Positions 14,727 through 17,331 of a stretch of 17,331 bases of DNA are shown here, piece after piece (position 1 is the stretch's first letter; the number at the start of each line of letters is the position of its first letter). The position numbers and the translations under genes are program-made. The notes under the pieces were generated by a model that saw only the letters and a list, made by a program, of their open reading frames with translations, searched no databases and was not told the origin of the DNA. The stretch is from Calditrichota bacterium (GTDB lineage: Bacteria; Calditrichota; Calditrichia; Calditrichales; Calditrichaceae): NCBI GenBank assembly GCA_024278715.1, contig JAJRSN010000116.1:1-17331 (forward strand), written 5' to 3'.

Positions 14727-16817
14727 ATGAAACGGTTAACGGTGTTTTTATTTCTCATCGGCGCGCTGTTTTCAACAAGCTTTGCAAACGGCGTGGCGAT
14801 TGTGGATGTGAGCAAAGGGATCTATTTAAAGCTCATATCCAGCAATGTTGAGGTTAATGTGGAGAATCAGGTCGCGGTTGTGACCAGCACTCAGGTTTTT
14901 AAAAATGTTTATGACGTGAACAAGACCGTGAAATACGGTTTTCCCATGCCGGAGAGCGCAAGCGCCACGGGATTGAACTTTTTTGTTGACGGCAAGTGGT
15001 ATCGGGCAAAATTTTCGCCCACTCCTCAGGATACAACGCTGCCCGGATCGGGGAGCAAAATTGATCAGAATCTTAAAATCTATCTTGGTGATACGCCGCT
15101 TTATTACAACATCGAACACGAAATCAAGCCCGGCGCGGTTCTCATTGTGGAGTTGACGTATGTGCAATTGTTGCCTTATGAGTTTGGCAGAGTTAATTTT
15201 CATTTTCCGGGCGATTATCGGTTATTGCAAACCGCCCCGTTGGAAAAACAAGCCTTTGTCTTTAATCTGCAATCGGAACGCACCATTAAATTTGTCGATC
15301 TTCTGGAAGTATCGCCCGATAGTGTTTTTAACGACGGTCATAGCGCGCAAATGTATTTTACCCGAACCAATGAAATAGCAGGATACGATTTTAAAATACA
15401 ATACGAGCTCGCCCTTGACGAATTGGGTCTTTTCAGCATGAGCACCCTGTTGCCGGATTCGGTTATTCCCGACGACGGCAGCCCCGGTTTTTTTACCTTT
15501 ATTGCAGAGCCCGATCCGAGCGGGAATACCGCGGTTATTAAAAAAATGTTCACCCTGATCGTGGATCGCTCCGGGAGCATGAGCGGAGACAAGATCGTTC
15601 AGGCGCGCAATGCCGCCAAATTTATTGTGGAAAATTTAAACGAAGGCGACCTCTTCAATATCGTTGATTTTTCTTCAACGGTTAGTAATTTTCGTAATGA
15701 ACACGTGGAATTTACCGAGCAAACCAAACAATCCGCCATTAATTACATCGAAGGCTTTAAGGCTAACGGCGGAACAAATATCTCCGGCGCCTTTGATGTC
15801 GCCATTCCGCAGTTTTCAAGTTCCGGCGATTCCATGGCGAACATCATCATCTTTTTTACCGACGGACAGCCGACGGTGGGAATTACGGATATCACTTCTT
15901 TGTTGAGTCATATTAATCAAACGATTACCGACAATGAAGTAAAAGTGGCAATTTTCGCCTTCGGAATCGGAGACGACGCCAATAAACAATTTTTAACACT
16001 GCTTGCCCAACAAAATAACGGCATTGCGGAATTTTTAGGTAACGATGAGTTGGAGACGCGGATTACCCAATTCTATCTGACCGTGCGCAATCCGGTTCTG
16101 ATTAATACCGCTTTGTCGTTCTATCCCGAAAACATAATTAAGGAAACCTATCCGAAAAACCTACCCAATTTGTACAAAGGGCAGCAAATGATTATTTCCG
16201 GACGTTTTGTCGAACCGGCGTCCGTTACGGTGAAATTAAGCGGCGAAGCCTACGGCAAACCGGTTGAATATCAATACCAGATGAATCTCAGCGATTCTTC
16301 CTCGGAACAGTACCAGTTTTTACCGAAAATCTGGGCGAAACAGAAAATTGAATATCTGTTGATTCAATATTACAGTCTGGGTGAGAGCGATCCGCAGGCA
16401 AAATTGATCAAAGAAGAAATTATCGGTCTGAGCGTAAACTTTGGCGTGCTCAGTCCCTTTACCAGTTTGTCGGGAGAAGATTACACTCCCATCGAAGAGG
16501 GCACATTCCTTAGCAAATCGAACGGGCTGCCTTCGGCTTACGAAATTTTAGGCAATTATCCGAATCCTTTTAATCCCAGCACGACGATTCGTTTAAAAGT
16601 GAACATCAGTCTGCACAAAACAATTGCCGTTAAAATTTACAATGCGCTCGGCGAGTTGGTAAGGATTCTGTTTATCCGGGTGGACGGACCAGGGACTTAC
16701 GAAATTCTTTGGGACGGGCACCTGCTTGACGGCAGAGCGGCTCCGTCCGGAAATTATTTTTACATCGTGGATTTTGGCGATGCAGTACTTGGCGGTAAGA
16801 TGACCCTTGTCAAATAA
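14727..16817 (+). CDS. Secreted VIT-VWA protein with T9SS sorting domain
   Basis: A 696-residue exported protein of the inter-alpha-trypsin-inhibitor heavy-chain-like type. Domains in order: signal peptide (about 1-20); VIT domain (about 25-160, with VVTSTQVFKNVYDVNKTVKYGFPMP read as two parts and a VELTYVQLLP end); VWA domain (about 272-450); a beta-rich stretch (about 455-600); and a type A T9SS sorting domain from GNYPNPFNPSTTI (Asn610) to the end KMTLVK. The metal-ion-dependent adhesion site is complete: DRSGS (Asp280, Ser282, Ser284), Thr350 in NGGTNIS and Asp379 in FTDGQPT, so divalent-metal ligand binding is expected. The start has the best ribosome site in the window, GGAGG 4 nt before the ATG at 14727, suggesting strong translation. 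It is the last gene of the block and a terminator follows. Likely role: surface adhesion or matrix binding; the ligand is unknown. Confidence 0.9.
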   Translation: MKRLTVFLFLIGALFSTSFANGVAIVDVSKGIYLKLISSNVEVNVENQVAVVTSTQVFKNVYDVNKTVKYGFPMPESASATGLNFFVDGKWYRAKFSPTPQDTTLPGSGSKIDQNLKIYLGDTPLYYNIEHEIKPGAVLIVELTYVQLLPYEFGRVNFHFPGDYRLLQTAPLEKQAFVFNLQSERTIKFVDLLEVSPDSVFNDGHSAQMYFTRTNEIAGYDFKIQYELALDELGLFSMSTLLPDSVIPDDGSPGFFTFIAEPDPSGNTAVIKKMFTLIVDRSGSMSGDKIVQARNAAKFIVENLNEGDLFNIVDFSSTVSNFRNEHVEFTEQTKQSAINYIEGFKANGGTNISGAFDVAIPQFSSSGDSMANIIIFFTDGQPTVGITDITSLLSHINQTITDNEVKVAIFAFGIGDDANKQFLTLLAQQNNGIAEFLGNDELETRITQFYLTVRNPVLINTALSFYPENIIKETYPKNLPNLYKGQQMIISGRFVEPASVTVKLSGEAYGKPVEYQYQMNLSDSSSEQYQFLPKIWAKQKIEYLLIQYYSLGESDPQAKLIKEEIIGLSVNFGVLSPFTSLSGEDYTPIEEGTFLSKSNGLPSAYEILGNYPNPFNPSTTIRLKVNISLHKTIAVKIYNALGELVRILFIRVDGPGTYEILWDGHLLDGRAAPSGNYFYIVDFGDAVLGGKMTLVK

Positions 16818-16826
16818 TTGCCCCCC

Positions 16827-16911
16827 CTCCGGCAGGCGGGAAAAGTCAGTGACTTCGTTGCGGAGCAAAAGACAAATATTTTCCTGCCTGACCGGAGTTT
16901 TTATTTTTTCC
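16827..16911 (+). terminator. Rho-independent terminator with long imperfect stem
   Basis: CTCCGGCAGGCGGGAAAA (16827-16844) is nearly the reverse complement of the arm at 16879-16897 (TTTTCC-TGCCTG-ACCGGAG), with small mismatches or bulges. The right arm is followed by a T-rich tract at 16898-16909. The loop contains the palindrome AAGTCA-G-TGACTT (16843-16855). It starts 10 nt after the stop of the VIT-VWA gene, exactly where the operon should end. Confidence 0.75.
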
Positions 16912-16925
16912 GCACAACGTTATTC

Positions 16926-16953
16926 GATTTACGATTTATGATTTACGATTTTC
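16926..16953 (+). repeat. Four tandem copies of a 7-nt unit GATTTAC
   Basis: GATTTAC, GATTTAT, GATTTAC and GATTTTC follow each other without gaps. The unit is simple A/T-rich sequence between the terminator and the palindromic repeats; no function is apparent. Confidence 0.7.
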
Positions 16954-17008
16954 CTCTTCATTTTGCCTTGTTACGTATTAGTTAAGCGTTAAGCGGAACT
17001 GGTTGCTG

Positions 17009-17070
17009 GTCACTTTGTAACTTTGTTAAATATTGATTTATTCAGAATTTAAGACCCCCCTTTTAATTTC
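17009..17070 (+). repeat. 62-nt direct repeat, copy A
   Basis: This stretch starts with GTCACTTTGTAACTTTGT and ends with CCCCCCTTTTAATTTC. It recurs at 17270-17331 with only two differences (positions 17034 and 17044 of copy A). Its last 20 bases form the left part of the nested palindrome. Confidence 0.9.
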
Positions 17071-17111
17071 CCCCCTTCAAAGGGGGGAACGCCGAAGGCA
17101 AGGGGGGTCTT
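17051..17111. repeat. Nested palindrome of C-runs and G-runs
   Basis: Outer arms AAGACCCCCCTT (17051-17062) and AAGGGGGGTCTT (17100-17111) are perfect 12-nt reverse complements. Inside, CCCCCCTT (17070-17077) and AAGGGGGG (17080-17087) form a second stem, and GCC-GAA-GGC (17091-17099) a third small one. This cloverleaf-like architecture resembles the palindromic intergenic elements (REP/MITE-like) scattered in many genomes. It has no coding capacity. Confidence 0.8.
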
Positions 17112-17205
17112 TATAATCAAGCAACGCTGTCTTAGAAAATCATTAAACGATTTTTCGCCAAAACACGCGTCCCGACTTTATTCATTTTTTACTCATCACG
17201 ACCTC

Positions 17206-17223
17206 GTCACTTTGTAACTTTGT
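17206..17223 (+). repeat. Third copy of the 18-nt core GTCACTTTGTAACTTTGT
   Basis: It is identical to 17009-17026 and 17270-17287. Here it continues as ACTTTGTA-ACTTTGTA-ACTTTAAT (17209-17232), and ACTTTAATCTT then recurs at 17242-17252. The preceding ACTCATCAC is also repeated before the third core (17191 and 17253). Confidence 0.85.
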
Positions 17224-17269
17224 AACTTTAATCTTGAAAGGACTTTAATCTTACTCATCACACGACCTT

Positions 17270-17331
17270 GTCACTTTGTAACTTTGTTAAATATCGATTT
17301 ATTCTGAATTTAAGACCCCCCTTTTAATTTC
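17270..17331 (+). repeat. 62-nt direct repeat, copy B, cut by the window end
   Basis: Identical to copy A (17009-17070) at 60 of 62 positions. It stops at the window edge just where the inner C-run of the palindrome would begin, so a second full palindromic element probably follows outside the window. Confidence 0.9.

Larger units (their letters stand above)
16818..17331. other. Gene-free region of about 510 nt holding a terminator and several repeats
   Basis: I see no convincing coding frame here on either strand. The region is a mosaic: a long terminator hairpin directly after the VIT-VWA gene, a 7-nt tandem repeat, a nested C-run/G-run palindrome, a 62-nt direct repeat whose second copy reaches the window edge, and a third copy of its 18-nt core. 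Confidence 0.7.

Noticed and set aside
17009..17331. CRISPR array in the terminal repeats
   Set aside because: Copies are too few and unevenly spaced, the units differ in length, and no cas genes are present.

Overview
The window looks like a chromosomal segment of a bacterium from the FCB group, most like Calditrichota (Caldithrix-like) or a neighbouring lineage such as Ignavibacteria/KSB1. Three secreted proteins end in a type A type IX secretion (T9SS) sorting domain with the NYPNPFN signature. The base composition is moderate, TTG and GTG starts are used, and envelope lipoproteins carry a 'NNPLD' motif after the lipid cysteine. The assignment is by gene style only; no marker gene is present.

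Layout. (1) 1-3813, plus strand: a 5'-truncated LysE-family exporter, a succinate-semialdehyde-type aldehyde dehydrogenase, a one-cysteine thioredoxin-like protein and an AI-2E/PerM-family membrane protein. These are ordinary metabolic and transport genes. (2) 3866-4420, minus strand: a Nudix hydrolase of the ADP-ribose pyrophosphatase type, convergent with the AI-2E gene and divergent from the next block. (3) 4593-8629, plus strand: a tight three-gene signalling operon. It encodes a lipoprotein with a C-terminal Fn3-like domain, a GAF/AAA+/Fis sigma-54 activator, and a Hanks-type Ser/Thr kinase with one membrane segment and two periplasmic PEGA repeats. The genes are 1 nt apart and then overlap by 23 nt. 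A sigma-70-like promoter overlapped by a large inverted repeat precedes the block. (4) 8694-16817, plus strand: an envelope/secretion block with a six-kelch T9SS protein, a TPR/DUF5683-like membrane protein, an 819-residue T9SS protein, a small possible lipoprotein, a small secreted VIT-like protein, and a VIT-VWA protein with a T9SS sorting domain. (5) 16818-17331: no gene. It holds a large terminator, a 7-nt tandem repeat, a nested C-rich/G-rich palindrome, and a 62-nt direct repeat whose second copy runs off the window.

How the parts may work together (inference). Two T9SS genes, at 8694 and 11006, are each preceded about 50 nt upstream by almost the same element, TGGCATTA(T/A)TTTTG. It matches the -24 part of a sigma-54 promoter well and the -12 part imperfectly. 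It also contains TAnnTTTG, the Bacteroidota primary-sigma -7 box. Because a sigma-54 activator gene lies directly upstream, the locus can be read as a self-contained circuit: envelope lipoprotein and PEGA kinase sense the surface, the GAF-sigma-54 activator relays the signal, and T9SS-exported surface proteins are the output. This is the most interesting hypothesis in the window and it is testable.
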